Part shown: piece by piece, positions 35,972 through 50,900 of the stretch
Layout of the letters: every line of letters begins with the position of its first letter
Position numbering within the stretch: the first letter of the stretch is position 1
NCBI GenBank assembly: GCA_948567375.1
Contig: OX419762.1
Location: 47,907,034 to 47,971,033 of the forward strand
DNA length: 64,000 nucleotides
Source: Lunularia cruciata
Lineage: Eukaryota > Streptophyta > Marchantiopsida > Lunulariales > Lunulariaceae
Direction: 5' to 3'
Translations under genes and position numbers: made by a program
The notes under the pieces: model-generated
What the model was told of the DNA's origin: nothing
What the model saw: the letters and a program-made list of their open reading frames with translations, nothing else
Databases searched by the model: none

Positions 35972-38900
35972 GTAAGCACCCTAGCTTGAGTGTCCCTTGG
36001 TTTTGCATAATCTAGTGCTAGTCACAGTTTCTGTAGCGCACACTTTCTAACTTTCCGCCCATGCAATTGTTTTTGAACTTGATGATTTAAAGTGGTTCGA
36101 AGCTCCAACACAAGACATATAGCAAGACTTAGACGCACGATCATTTATGTCGGGAATAATCTCACTGCTCGCAGACATCAAGAGGCGAAAATTCCTGGCA
36201 TTTAATATGGACTGCACTTTTGCATTGGTTGCCACTGTTGAACAACGTGCAAGTTATGGTACGAAGTCTTCAGAACTGACAATTGTCTAGGCAATTTGTT
36301 CCTGTCAATTATAACTTGTCTACAGACGTGTCTCGAATTATCATTTGTAACATTTGGGTTGCAATCAGTGGAATGCTAGGTTGGAGTAGTATAGTACAGT
36401 ATTTCCTCTAACAGATTCTCCGTTTTACAAACGCCTTCGCTCTTATCTCACATATATTCTACGAACTGGGTGTGGGTATAGAACCGTGTTCTAGCCAACG
36501 GGTTCCATGTTCATACAATCAATATATTCCATTAACTCATGGATTTTGTAAAGGTGGAGGAGGCCTTCCGTCTTCTTGGTGTTCTTGCTGCCCAAGTAAG
36601 ATGCTCCATCTCAAAACGCCCCATAGAGTTGTTTTTGTTAGTATCCTTTCACATTTCCTTTGTCTGAATTGTGGGTAATTATTGGTAGCGGCCTTATGCC
36701 TGATATATGCTGTAAATGTGATAATCCGCATGTTTTTGTTGACAGGGGATTGTACGGACTTGCACAGTTCCAAAAGACTTTTGGGACATTCATCGATTTA
36801 CTGAAGTACCCTCAGGGTGAGTGTTATCTGTCCTTGTAAAGTTATGGAGGTGGAAGGGAAAGACCCTGCATTTATCTTTGCTCTAAAACAGGGTGGACTA
36901 ATGCCCTCTCATTTGCAGGAATTTGTTGCTCTTCATCATGGGTGTTTTTGGATATCCCGAGTCTCAGGTATATCTTTTCTTCCTATCTGTAATTCACCCT
37001 TGAAGCTACCACGTGCTAACAGTTGAAAGATCTGGGTTGAAGTAGCCTTTAGAACTTAGAATAAAATCATAGTCTGTTCACTGTTTTATTTGGTTCTTTG
37101 CAGTGTTGTTTTTATGTCGTTCTTAAGCTCGTGGTGGTTGACAACACGCAGATGGGGGCCAGTGACGGTACTATTCGAGAAAAGCTCTTGGACTGGTGCA
37201 TCAGTTCTTTAGAGACTCAGGTAAAGTGTTCTTTAGTAACCTAAACCTGTCCTGAGTCGTGAAGTATGTATGTGCTTCTAGCATTATCTCCGTCCAAATG
37301 CAGTCAAACTAAATTGGAGAGTTCTTAGTTCTATCTTACGCTGGCTTGTGGGGATTTTTGAAATGTGCATCGTCATGGAACTTAGTCACCGGAGAAAATA
37401 GTTTGCTCCAGAAATTATGCATCAGTCTTGAACGCTTCATACATCATCCCTCATCCGCGATTATGTAAGACCTAACCATCTACGCCTAGGTCAGCGTAGT
37501 ATGGCCTTCTTTTGATATCTGGTAGTTCTGCTGATTTTTGCAGGATGTTCATAGGACTCGCTTTGTCTTTGGCGAGCAGATATCACCAAAGCTGATCAGT
37601 GCTGCTGTAATGGCTCTGGTCTTTGGTATTAGATCTTGCAGTGACACTTTGCAATGTTTAAAAAAGGAGCTCAGCTGGCCAACATTTGACTCAGAGCCAT
37701 ACTTGGAGGTACGAAGGACAGCTTGTTCTTGGAGTTGTTTATCAAGCTTATAATGGTACTCACAGGCAAACATAGATACCAGTGGATGCATCTTCATATT
37801 GCTGAAGACTTAACAGGGCCCAATTGCCGTCGAGTGCAGGGTGATGAGTCTGATAAAGCTCAGGAGTTGGAGCTGGAGGCGCTTGACCGCTCTGAGGGTG
37901 TTCTAGTCGCGACGGAAGATATTCCTAGTTCAAAGGTGCCAGCTAGCTACTTATTCTACGGGTCTTCCACTTTGATGCCAATCTGTTTGGGGTTATATCG
38001 TTGCAGATTCTGTAATTTAGTCGGTGAATTATACAATTGTATGCTGACAGGTCAAAGGCATTTCAAGGTAGCTAAATACCGGCTGTTGCACAAGACCTTT
38101 ATGTTGGTGGTGCTTCTTCTAATCGTCTTGCAGTGTCTTTTATGATGGAGCTTCCCTGTTGGATTCATATAACACTTTAGGATACATGATTTATCTGCGC
38201 TGAGCACAGCTCGTTGATTGCTTCTCTCCTTCTCGTAGGGAAACTTACCCACAAAGGTGGGAAAAAGTCAGTTACCTCCATCACTCAGTAAGGTTCTTCT
38301 GAAAAGAGCAGCCGATTATTTGCTCAAATATTCTAGTAGGGCTTCCGATGCCTCACAATATTTTAGCTTATCTCAGCTGCTTCATCTCAGCTCCATTCTT
38401 GCAAATTGTATCGAGTGTGTGAACCACACCACTAAAAAGAGGTATGCTGAGATATTATTCTGCCTCCTAAAGTTCTTCAATGTTTATTATGCGAACTAAA
38501 TAGGATCAATTTATTATATCTCCTGCTCAGATGTTATCATTGGATTAGGAGAGTAGAACATGTCATCATATTCTTTAAAAATGATTTTTGATAAATCTGG
38601 AAAGATCGCAGTCCAATAGTTGACAATAGTCCAATAGTTAACACTAGTTCTTTTACATCCTTCGCTTTCTCATCAGGCATATACCACAAGAAAACCGTGA
38701 TGTTCAGGTAGCAATATTCTATTAAATGTCTAACCAAAACCCATGTTTTATATTGCAGGGGTCAAATACCCTCTGAATGGTGTCCTCAAGGAGCTCTTTG
38801 GCTTAGACTTGCAAACATCCTCGAGAGGGTTGTTCAAGATTTACACGATATGTCTGGATCTTTTGGACACGACTCCTCTGCGGTGCTCGCTCAAAGGAAC

Positions 38901-41900
38901 TCTCTTCTTCAACTGTTTTCTCAGTCTACTCTGGAATCTTTACAACAATACGTGTCATCTGCTGGGAGGTGCAACTTTGTAGCAGCCGGTGGTATATTTT
39001 CCAGCTCACTTGATTCCCCACCTTCACCACCTCTACTCGAAAAACTTGTATTAGGTGTGTGTAAAGCCTTTTCTGTGGCCACTGAAGTGACGTTAGAAAA
39101 AGCGAGTTATACTGGAACCAGGGCTCCTATTATTGTCGATCTTGCAGTACCTTCGCCGGATTCCATTGCTGGTAAAAGGATTTTGGACATAGATTTAGAT
39201 TTAGATGCAGATGCTGAAAGTGGACTTGTTGGCGGAGGGAACTTGGGTGACTCAAGTACTCCTTTGCTGGGAACACGAAATACTACCACCAGCAACACTC
39301 GTGAGAAATGTGGAGATTGGAGAAGCATATTTTTGCAGATCGTATCTGTAATTGGCAATGTCTTCCCGGACGTCACTTGTGCTACGTTGGTCAACATGCT
39401 GCGGGATGGAAGGGACCCGAAGGTACTTGTTGAGGATAGAAAGTTCAATTACATGTACTGTGACGAAGTAAGACCTTCCATCTAGTGTATTCAAACTTAA
39501 TGATTGTCAGACTTGCCAGCTGCACCAAGTAGTTAACGACAGAATGCTGATGCTCTGAATTTTTCATTATCGTAATACTACCGAAAAGGTGAGCTGCAAA
39601 TATGCTTTTGTGCTTATAAAGATCGGTTGAATTCGGGAGTTGGTTCATATGCTTTTTATGAATGCAACCACGTGGTTTGTGTAGCTGAGAGCCTGGAGAT
39701 CTGATCCTACTTTAGGGCTTACCCCAAGGTCGCACAAAGGAAATATCGCATCGCAGTGTTGCACGGTGAAAGCGTTATGCTTTCTAGTCAGCATTACTTG
39801 AACCTTACACGTTTACATAAGTTCCAGAAGGACTGAAAGTTTCTACAGTGACGTTTTAGATCCATGTTTACAATATCAGTCTTCTTCACTGAATTCTATC
39901 ATTGTAGATTGACTAATGTGCTATCAGCGTTGCAGCAAAGACTGCAAAGGACTTAGTCAATTTTGTATAGGATTGCGAGTCATAAAGTCCACTATTAGCT
40001 GCCTTATTTACTTCTTTCCTTTGAATTTGCTGCATATGGAAGTAGGAGAGAGTAGGGGAGAAACCTTAGGTGTACTTCTCTTGCCTTAGTATGCCTTCAT
40101 CATCTCTAAACATTTGTAGTACTAGTGTTTTCACGAAATTTCTCACCATCCAGAAACAACTGCCAAGAGAAATAGTAAGATGGTTCATCTCAAAATTTGC
40201 ATTTTGAGAATCTAGGTTACAGCAAATGTTTCTTCAACAATCATAAGTTTTCCTCGTCTTGAATTTGAGCAGGTTTATGGAGGCATCCTTTTCACTGTGT
40301 GCAAGGTGATGAGCGCAAGTACCTACGAGTACCTCCCTGCAGTGGTAAGATCAAGTGCACCAGTTCGAGGATCTCCGTAAGCAAACAATAGTATACCGAC
40401 GTTTGGATGTTATACTGACGGTTGGTAACAAAGGCTAACCCAATCTTGTCTTGGCGTAACACGTCTGTTTATTCGTGCAGGTTCGCCATATCCAGGATAT
40501 GCTACCAGAGTGTCAGCAGAGTGAGACTGCACGCTCCCATGTCCTCACAGCTTTGGATACACTTTTCAGGAGTCTGTTGGCTACAAAGAGCCATGTACAG
40601 AATTCTGATGCATATTTAGGGAAGGACTCAAATAAGGGAAAGCTTATTTCTGAGCAGGTAGCACTCTATTTGGGTGAATATTTCAAATTATTTTTTCTGA
40701 ATAATTATCTCGGTGTAAACTGTCTTCTCGTAACTTGATTGCAGTCTGGATGATGTTTCGTGAAGCTGAGCGCATGTTTAATTAGAACTGTGTCTCTCTC
40801 TTCTGGACTGCAGTTTTGTACCATTTATCTTAGGTGTCGGTGCATACACGTTCCCTGATGGTACCCCCAAATTGGTATCGTAGTATTATTTTATGACTCC
40901 TATTAGGTATACTCGATAGCAGTGGGGGATATTTAAACACATTTGTCGCGGCCGCGCAGCTTTCAACTGATATTGCAGATTCGATTGAAAAGATTGTTGA
41001 CTTGGGGCTCTTATTCTGGACAACGCGCCTGAAACTTCTTGAAGTGCTATCGGGCTTCATTGTTCTCGATCCAAATGCAGCTCAGGTTGGTTAGTTTCGT
41101 ACGTCTGTAGAGATCAAGGACGCTAGTCAGTAAAGTGGAACAAAAGCTTTGCGTTGGCTGTGATTACAAGTTATATTATAACTTATCTAGCTCACGCCGC
41201 ATGTAGTGAATAACGAGGTGCCTTGTCTTGCAGGTCTTGATCGAAAAATTTCTGGTTTTATTACATGACCCTGAGTACCAAGTGAGATTACTCCTTTCTA
41301 GGAAGGTGGCTGTACTGTTCGAAACTTGGGATGGCCACGAAGAACTACTCCCGGATATATGGTGAGGGTCTTAGCATGGGATAAGATAGCGCAATTCTAG
41401 CTTGCAGATTCTAGCGCAATTCCAGCTTGATCGTTAAAACCACTCAGCCTGGCTCAGCGTCCATAAACCTTGAAATAAAGAAATCATAACTTTATCTTTG
41501 TTATCCTCAGTGCCAGTTTCGGAGTGAAGATTGCCATGATGACTACAGGCAAGGGGTTTGTAGCGGGAGACACCATTCAAACTCCACATCAAGTTGCAAT
41601 GGCTGAAACAGCACTTCTTACGCTTGGAGAAATTGCTCTGTCAAGCGAAAAAGTGGAGACTGATGTAATTTCTTAGTCCCTTGTACCCGTATCGGATAGA
41701 GCCCGTTGAAGAAGTACATGCTTTACTTGGATATTAGAGCTAGACGAAAGTATAATACGGAAGTCTGCCCATGCTTTTGGGTTTATAGCTTCCAGTTTTA
41801 GCAACTCCGAATTTTTTTGATGTTTATACACCGAATTGAAACTGAGACACAACGGAACCCATATTATAAGTCAAAGTGAAATCGGCAAAAGCTTTTAAAT

Positions 41901-44900
41901 AAAAAAGAATCTGTGGTTGCAGGTCGTTTTTATGATATTTGCACATCTTGCTACAAATCCTTCATTTAGGTATGAGCACCACTTCTTGCCTCTCTGAGTC
42001 GTGTACATTCTGAATAATTGTCGAAGTACCGTGCCTACTTGTACAAAATGTATCTCTTAGTAGCTTCTAATTCACCATGAACTCTCTCGGCAGAACCTTG
42101 GGATGTGCCGTTCTGAACAAGGTGGCAAAGCGGTTGAAGTACCCCAACAGATGGAAGGTAGGTAAAATAGTGATATTCATGTCGAGGTTAAGAGCGACAA
42201 TTTTTGGAGTCGGGGATGCTGATGGAAGGTGGGCGAAAGAAGGTTGATATATTGAGCAATAAGGGAGATTTAGACCCCTCGGAAGGGACTCCTCCGAGGG
42301 GTACCATTCTGCAAAGTATATGGTGTCCATTATTGGAATTTTTGGTTGTACGCTAAGATGCGTTCTCACTGTCTATGGTTTTTATTTCAGTATATGGATC
42401 AACTAGCAGGACAACTTATCACTAATTGGGTGATGGCAAACATCGAAATTTCTCTACTGCTTAAGGTAAATGTCTACCTCAAAGCATAATTACCTTAACT
42501 TTTTCCTCTCGTGGATGCTGCCTCCTTAGAGCTTGACATGAGAATGGAGAAAACTTTCGATCATACTTGAAATTACTCGGCAGCCAGCTATGCCACTCCA
42601 GAAAGTTCGATGATTTTCTGAATAACAAAATGACCTACGCTCCCTCATTTGTCTGGACATAAAGTCTGTATAGTCCAGATTGAGCTCCGTCTAATTTATT
42701 TGGAGGTCCAGCATCATTCTAAGATTACTGATTGGGATTCTCGGTGATTTGCTTGGAAGGTGAGAGAGGTGCTCGTGGTGAACTCGGACATGAAAGACTT
42801 TCTCCAACAATGTTGTCCATGGCTGCTACCTGCATTGATATATTATGGACGTACCGATCAGATTTCATGGCTTGCTACGGTATGGAAGTCGCTTCCAGTC
42901 CTGTGAACAACTGAAAACTGCGCTTGATGTTTCACCTGACTCCAGCACTGAAATTAGAAAGGCATCCTCTTTCTTTCTATGGGACGGAGTTGCCGTTGCA
43001 GTTGACTCTCAACAAGCTAACTTGTCTCTTCTTCATTCTGTCCTTGCAGGCTCTATCATTGACAGTTCCTGATTTAATTAAACAACATTTTGTGTCCATC
43101 TTTGCTGGAATACTACCTTTGCATCTGGGGAAAGACAGAGGAATACAAAAAAGAGCAGCACACGCTCTTCAGGTGTCTATGTTGACATTGGCGGAGATAA
43201 CGGAAGATGAACGAGATGAGCTGATACAGAGACAAATGGTCATACATTACTCAAAATGCCTATAATTTCTGTACACTTTGTGATTCAATGCGGAAGTGCT
43301 TGTGGAGGGGCAAATGCCGTGTGATAAGTTACAGTCACCTTTATTGACATCGTTTTCCAATCTTCTATCAGGTCCCGATTGTATGTACTCTCTTTGCGCT
43401 ATGCAGCGCAAAAGAAAAGCCGCAACTGCCTTACTTCAGGAAAGAAATAATTGTCACTGCCATAAAGACTGTTGTCGATGGTTTCCTTGACAGGTGAACT
43501 TGCTACACGATCGGTCTGTTCCAACAAGTTGTTAGCACTGACAATAGCGAATTTGTATTCTCCTTGGCGTACATATCTTCTTATATCCAGTGAAAGAGCG
43601 TCCATTGTAAATTAACTTCGGTCCAGTTATCACAAAACTAATGTTTTGGTCTTCGTGATAATTTGTTTCTTTCAATCTAAGAGATCTCACGTGTTTAGTT
43701 CGTGGGTACAATCTCAGCGAACAGGTGTCTCAGAATGACAAATTGATTGATAAGATGGAGATATTTAGAGCTGATCGGGTATTTCTGGTAAGAACACTTG
43801 AAGTGTTATGCAGTTATACACTGCGGTAAAAATAGAAGTTAAAATATATTTTTTTCTCAAAGCCTTGACTGTTAAAGGTGGGGGGTAGCATGCATCTAAG
43901 TCAAATTATGGCACGAGAAAAATCTATAGCAATAGTACTGCAGATTTGGTTTTCCTGTAGATGAAGCTACGTTCACCATCCCTCATTTTTAAGCTTACCG
44001 AAGATGTCAACGGGGCACCCTAGAGATTCATGCAGTCTAGTCGATGTCCATAAGCTAGTGCAATTCTCTTCTGAAAGTTACACTGTGCCCAGTTGATCAA
44101 ACATTTGATCATCTTGCGTTTCTCAGCTTCTTCTTCAGCTACACCAGGATGTGGTGGCGGCTCATCATCCACGCCACCGTGGGCATGTTCTAACTAGCCT
44201 CGAAGCGCTACTGCATGTGCTTGAATTACGTGTTGCCGTCCCCAGTACATGCCGGTAACTGCACAATTTCAAGACTAGAGACGATTATTGGTTAAGATAT
44301 ATGCTAAACTTACTCGCATCTTGATAATTTCTCATATTTGGTCGGAGAATCCACTGTGTAGTGTATGTAGAAAAGATTGACTCTGTCATGAACGCTTAAT
44401 CTGTTTGCATGTTCTCTATTTCGGTAAGGAACTTGTCAGGACCAAGTTGCGCGGACAAGAATCGATTTCTAAATTAGCTGGTGACACAAGCATGAGCATG
44501 AAACCAGTACCACCATGAAGGCATCTTTAGTACTATATAGAGCCAGATTGTATATTAGGTCCTAGGCTAGAATTACCCGTGTATATAAGTTCGGGGTCCC
44601 TAGATGAACCCTTAAGAGGGATAGATGAGTTCATCGAACACTGAAGCCAGCTATGATCACTGCTGAATATGTTGCTCCATCTATATTTCTACCGGCTTTT
44701 GTGATATCTATGATCTTGGCATTGCAGGTATCTTATCCTCATTATTCTGCATTCTATGGAGTTAATAGAAGTGCAGGAACAGTGCTGTCAAGTTATGTCA
44801 TTCATGCTCGACAAACTCTACAGTTCTGGCCTCGAAGCTTGTTATCGAATTTTAGGAGAGCAGCTCCAGGTATGTGTCTGAATAGTGTTCTAGTGGCTTC

Positions 44901-47900
44901 AGCCATACTAGCAACATACTCTCCTGAGAGTCCAGTTAAATTGCAACAACTTTGATTATCCTGATGGCTTCAGGTTCTGACTTGTTCTGCATGGGTCTAG
45001 TTTATTGTATCCAAGCTAGTGTCTTTCTGCCCGCAAAGCGATGGAGAAGAATTTTATGACAGCCCAAACAGCCCTCCGAGAGCCAGCAATGAGGTTTATC
45101 AAAAGTCTTCCACGTCAGTTATTTCTCTGCTTCACCGACTGACAGTCGGTGCGAACGACTCTTTGCACAAGTTCATCAAGGTAGTCTTTCAATTTGATAA
45201 ATTGCCAATTTTGCTAATGTGGTCGAGAGATCTGATAGTCAAAAGGAGATAACAAAGAGGGCTTAATTATGCTTTTTCTAGTTAGCAAGAGTTACCCAGA
45301 AGCTATAACATATTCAATTTGGAGATTGAAGAATTTCGGTCAAACACTTCTTGCCCAGGATCTCGATATACTCCCAAATCTGCCTTGCTTTGAGCCGATG
45401 CGGAGTTTCCAGGACCAGCTGAGGTCTACAAATACTTTGGCAGAAGAATTTGTGCAGGTGTGTGACTCTTTTTGCCGTTGCAAGCTGAACTACATGCGCT
45501 AAACGTTTTAGATGCGCTTGAAGAGGTCCAACTATATCGTGGTAATGTCATACGATAGCTCTCGAGGAAACGGTAATTAGGTGTCACCCTGGTATTTGGG
45601 AAATACTTGTCATGTTGATGAAGCTCTCATGAAGATGGCGCGGCATCAAGTCTGAGCACGTATACTTGATGTGCTTATGGCAGTTTGTCAGAAGAGCTCC
45701 TAGTCTTCCACCCAAGGCGTGCTTAAGCAGGTACAACACCGGGACCAACTTGGCATCGTGCTTACTTCAGACTGCATAGTATGTTTGGATCTGTGTTGCT
45801 TTGCAGCTCAAAACCTTATGGACACACCTATTCGTACAGATACAGCACTTTGGCATATGAGCAGAATTAAAACTGGAGATTAAGTTAACTCCGGCTCTGG
45901 TGTATTTCAGCCTTCAGAACCTTTGTGATCAACTCTGTACAAGACGGAAGGAGCTTTATGAAACTTCACATGAAAATGAAGGGCACAATGTTTGGCGGTG
46001 CGACCCACTGGTGGTCGATGCTGTGTGGAGGCTTATACGTTTGTGTAACAAGGATGACAACTTGGACTTGAATGATCCAGCTGGTGAATTCTTGGCAGCA
46101 GTAAGTACATATCACAGTGACGTTTTTGCTTTCACTCAGCAGCCCACAAATTTTGCAAAGAGATTGTTTGACATAATGACAGTTATCGCTTCTCGGATGG
46201 CTCTTTGTATGACACACAATGGTTCACGTTTCAGAAAGCATTTGTTTTTGTCTAAAGAGAGAAACTAGGAGATGTTGTCTTTAAATCCTGATTTCTATTA
46301 GAAATGCTGGATTGGAGGACTGCTCTGGAGAGTAACGCAAGGTAGAATTTCAGGTGTCATTCATGACGAGGACGAGAGTCTATTTCAGACTGTTTATGAA
46401 CTAGAAAAAGTGATAACTATGCGTTTGTCCAGTTAACATTTTTAGTCGGAAGTGCCTGTCTTTTTCGTTTGTACTGCAAAAGAATATGGTAAATTACGCG
46501 CTTTCTAGTTTGTGTCTTGATTGCTTGGCAATGTTACGTCCAAGGCAAAAGTCTCTGATGGTGCCCAGAATATCAGGTGGGTGTAGGTGATCCACATGCC
46601 GTGGTTTTTCACTTGCCTGATAAGATCAATGAGCCTATGAGTCTTTCGCGCGAATCTTCATATAGCCACATGGGAATCAGCCATATCAAGGATGTCAGCA
46701 TCGATCCGGAGCTTGGGTTGTCGGACGATCTGGTTAAATGCATCTTACTTCAACTCCGGTCTTATCTCCTTGATTCTGATGTCGCTGTTATCCAGCTAGC
46801 ACACAAGACTCTAAAGGTTCTCATCTTTCACATCCCGTTGTCGTGCAAGTACCAAGTGCTTCCGCATTTTACTGGGTACTAATTCTTTTCAGGTGGTTTT
46901 AGCATGATGCGGCCAATTGCGCTTGAGTTCTTCTAAGTGACTTATCTGTATGCAGGGTGTATTATCCACCGAAAGAGGACAGTCCGTCTTTTTGTCCATG
47001 AGTTATGAAGAAAAGACATACTTGGAGGTAATTGCAGTAACTGAAATATTAGTTGCTTCTTTTCTTGGGGTTCAATTAAAATTGAACCGATTTCAGACGC
47101 CGGTCAGCACTCTAAAGTAGACGACATATCATCACTCGATTCTTCATTACAGTCCTGTGAGAAAATGGTTACATAAATTTGAATAGTACCCGGACTATTG
47201 GCGGTTACGTTTACTCGGTTTCGGATCTATGACTATGGTACCCCTGTCTGGATAGTCGGTATCTGAATCGTGAGTAGCCGGTGTACTTAGTGTGAGAAAG
47301 ATAATATATCTATTTGCTTTTCTGAATGGATATGTACAGTCATCATTATGGGATAATTTCTAACGAGTTTCGAGTGATCTTTGAATTTGCACGTTCACAC
47401 AGATGTATACGAGGAGAGTAAATATGAGGATTGCTGAGGATATGGTTCATGCCGCAAAGAAGAAGTCGGGTGGTAAGGGGTCGATTAGTGTAATCTGAGA
47501 TTCATCAGTAAGAATCAGATGTCGCCCTTATGTCGCCTTCCAAATCATACTAACATTCGCGTTAAAGCAAGAACAGCAACATCTACGGTAACTAACCTTG
47601 TTAGTAACTTCTTATCCGAAATGAATTTGTTTATCTTGTACTTCACAGAGACAGCTGCGTCACTAGGTGATTCAAATTTGTGGGGAACATCGGGGAAGGG
47701 TTACGACGCGTGGGTCTGTAAGCTGACATATTCTTTAGTGGAACATACGGATGATCCGATCTTGAGGTAAGCACTGTCTATCAGTTTAACCCAAATTTAT
47801 CATCCAACTGCAAAGGTATACGTGATCAGATGTGTAACTTGCGTTTTGGATTTTCAATCATTTACATGTTGAACAACCTGCAAATGTCCCATATTCTAAC

Positions 47901-50900
47901 ATGCGACAATGGCAGACTTGTCTTGTGCTTGAGGCTCCACGTATTAATCATTCAATATTCTAGCTAAGAATGTGAAGCTCGAAGTTAGGGTTGTTTGCTA
48001 GCATGACCTCTACTAATGGAACTGCTGTTTTCATATGCAGGCTATGCCAAGATATGATATCTAAGAAGGCATCTCTGGCAGAGCTTGTCTTCCCTCACGT
48101 CTTTGGAAATCTAGCTGGGAAGTTCTGTTCTGACTTGGACTTCTGCTCCCACATATCAAAACAGGTAGTTCCTCGGTATAAGAATCACACCGGATCTTTG
48201 AACCTCTTTCTGTATCAGCGACGCTGATTATCAAACTTAATGAAACTCTTTCTAGGAGAGAAACTCTCTAGGTCAGGAAAATGAAGTGCATGCACTGATG
48301 AGCGTCAAGAAGATGCATCAAATTCTCCCGTAAGACTGTTGTGGATAAAGTAATCTGAATGTGTACACTACGTGAGTACCGTATTTTCATGCAGATTGAG
48401 GAGCATGTCTTCAATAATGCGAACCAAAGCTCCAGGTCTTTGCAGCTCTTTTTAAGTATGCTCAACAGTCTTCGGCAGTGCTACATTGAGGCTGGATTGG
48501 AAAGAGTACCTGGCCCTTCTAAAAGGCGGGAGAGCTTGAAGGTAATGGAAAGGAGTGAGCTTTTTTTGACCGCATAAAATGTGCACGCAAGTTCTTTTTC
48601 GTTGGTTTAGTTGGTCTCAAAGTCATAGTGCCAACCATAGCATTCACAGGTGTAGCCGATTTCTGATGTGCAACGAGTAGGACTAGATACCTGTACCAGA
48701 GCCGGAAATCTTACTTTTGTTCCTTGTGTTGCTATGCAATCAGTAACCTTGTGACCATATTCCTATATGTGAAGTATACTATGCTATGCACATGCTATCT
48801 ATGCTAGCGTTTTAGGACTGATGCTTTCATACTTTGAGTGGCACTTTTGGAAGCAATCGAGTTTGGCTTGGCAGTCATGAGTTTTCAAACAGAAACTTGG
48901 TACGAGGGTACTGACACTTGCTTAGCTACTTCGGCACTGCGTGAGGCACTGATAAAGACGTATGTGCTTTTGTGGAGGCTTACTATGACCGCCTGGTCCT
49001 TCCTTCAGCTGTTTGGTGTTTGAGAACTCATGTGTTCATATAGCGCATGTTGTGATATACAATATCGAGTCCTCTAATGCTTCGCTCAGTCTCAACCAAG
49101 ATACCATCTACTCTTCTCCCACTTTGCTCCACCCCACATTTGTTGATCTGTTTCATGGTTCTTATACATGATTTCTGACAGAAAATGCACTTGACAGAAA
49201 ATGTACTGTGAGGAAGCGAGGCATTGAGAGGAAGCGACTAACTGTGAGGAAACAATTAACATTTGAAATCCCTTAGACAGAGATTATATAGGAACAAATG
49301 CTCTGAGAGCTCTCGAGCATAGTTAGTGGACTATTAAGTTAATTATAGTCCACTACATAGTGCTGACCACAAACACATATTGTATAAATCTAAACCCCCC
49401 CTTAATGGGCGTTTTGTAATTGTCTATTGATCTAAAACTCCTAGTGCATGACAAAACCTTGTATGCAGTTCTCTAGTCAATCCCTTAGTGAAGATGTTAG
49501 CAGTATTATCTTTGGTGTCCACCCGAGAAACAGAGTTCTCCTTGTTTTCAACTCTTTCTCTTATATTGTGGAATCTGATATCCATATGCTTCGTTCTCTC
49601 ATGCTGCTTTGTTGGAGTAACAAGGTCACTTCCGCCGTTGCTGTTGCAGTACCGCTTCATTGTTTCTCCAGGAGAACCCAGGTCACTTAACAAGCGCTTA
49701 AGCCATACTGCCTCAGTAGCTGCCTTTGACAGAGCCATGTATTCAGCTTCGGTGCTGGATAGTGAAACAGAAACTTGCCTTTTGCTTGACCAACAGACAG
49801 CTGCATTACAGAAGATAAAGCAGTATCCTCCTGTAGATCTTGTTGTGTCTTGACCTCCTCCCCAATCTGAGTCTGATTACCCATGAATGGGAGTACTAGA
49901 TGCACTGTAAGTTCGGCCTTGTTACAGGGTACCTTGAATGTACCAGAAGATCCTTTTGCAGCCTTCCAATGGTTTAGGTCAGGATTTGCCATATACTTGG
50001 CAACTGAACTCACAGCATAAGCCAGATCAGGCCTGGTGCTGACCACAGCCACATCAAACTACCCACTGCAGACTGGTAAGGTACTGTTCTCATATACTCT
50101 CTCTCTGTATCAGTTTTTTGACAGTCCTGAAGACTTAATGTCACTCCTGACTCTACAGGATTGTAAACAGGTGTGCATATTGAATCTGGTAGGGATCTCT
50201 CTTAAATATCTCTCTTGAGATAGGCTGATCCTTCGTTTTTTTCTGTCTCTTGTGACTCGCAACTGAAGACAATGACTAATCTCTCCCAGATCAGTCATCT
50301 CAAAGCCCTGTTTAAGAGACTCTTTGACAGAGAGGAGAAGAGAAATATTATTACTGGCAAGAAATGCAGTCATCTACATAAAGAGGTAAGATGACAAACG
50401 GAGAACCAGAGCGTAAGATATAGAGATTAGAATCAGCTCCAAAGCGTTCAAATCCCAGACCTAGGAAGAACTGATCAAACTTGTGGTACCACTGTCTGCC
50501 AGACTGTTTGAGACCATACATAGCCTTGAAGAGCTTGTAAAACCAATTGCCCTGGTTTATTGGCTTGTTGCTGCTTGTACTGGTCAGGAGTCAGCAAACC
50601 AGGAGGAATGTGCATGTAGATTCTTTCAGTCAATGTGCCATCAAGAGCATGCATTTCCAAATCATTCTGAGCTGAGTAAGCAAGCAACACTTTAATTGTT
50701 GTCAATTTGACAACAGGAGAGTAGGTCTCTGTGTAATCAATACCTGGAACTTGAGAGAAGCCACGGGCAACAAGTCTAGCCTTGTACCTTTGAATGAGGT
50801 CTTGTGCATTGTGTTTCTTCTTGAAAATCCACTTACAGGTCGCCTTGGGACCTGCTGGTAACTCGGTGATGACCCATGTTTGATTGTTCTCCATGGATTG

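Noticed and set aside
36061-36300. A long plus-strand stretch with a possible ATM exon (translation DDLKWFEAPTQDI, then stop, then QDLDARSFMSGIISLLAD)
   Set aside because: It contains an in-frame TAG and cannot be joined in phase. Skipping it joins exon 12 to exon 13 in phase with good homology, so I treat it as intronic.
37772-38145. Long open frame (37723-38145) as a separate gene
   Set aside because: Its middle part is ATM exon 18 and its ends are intron. The frame is just the exon's own frame running into intron on both sides.
44580-44650. A short LTR-like or TRIM-like element in ATM intron 33 (imperfect GATGAAC...GTTCATC stem)
   Set aside because: The stem is short and imperfect, and no target duplication or second copy was seen.
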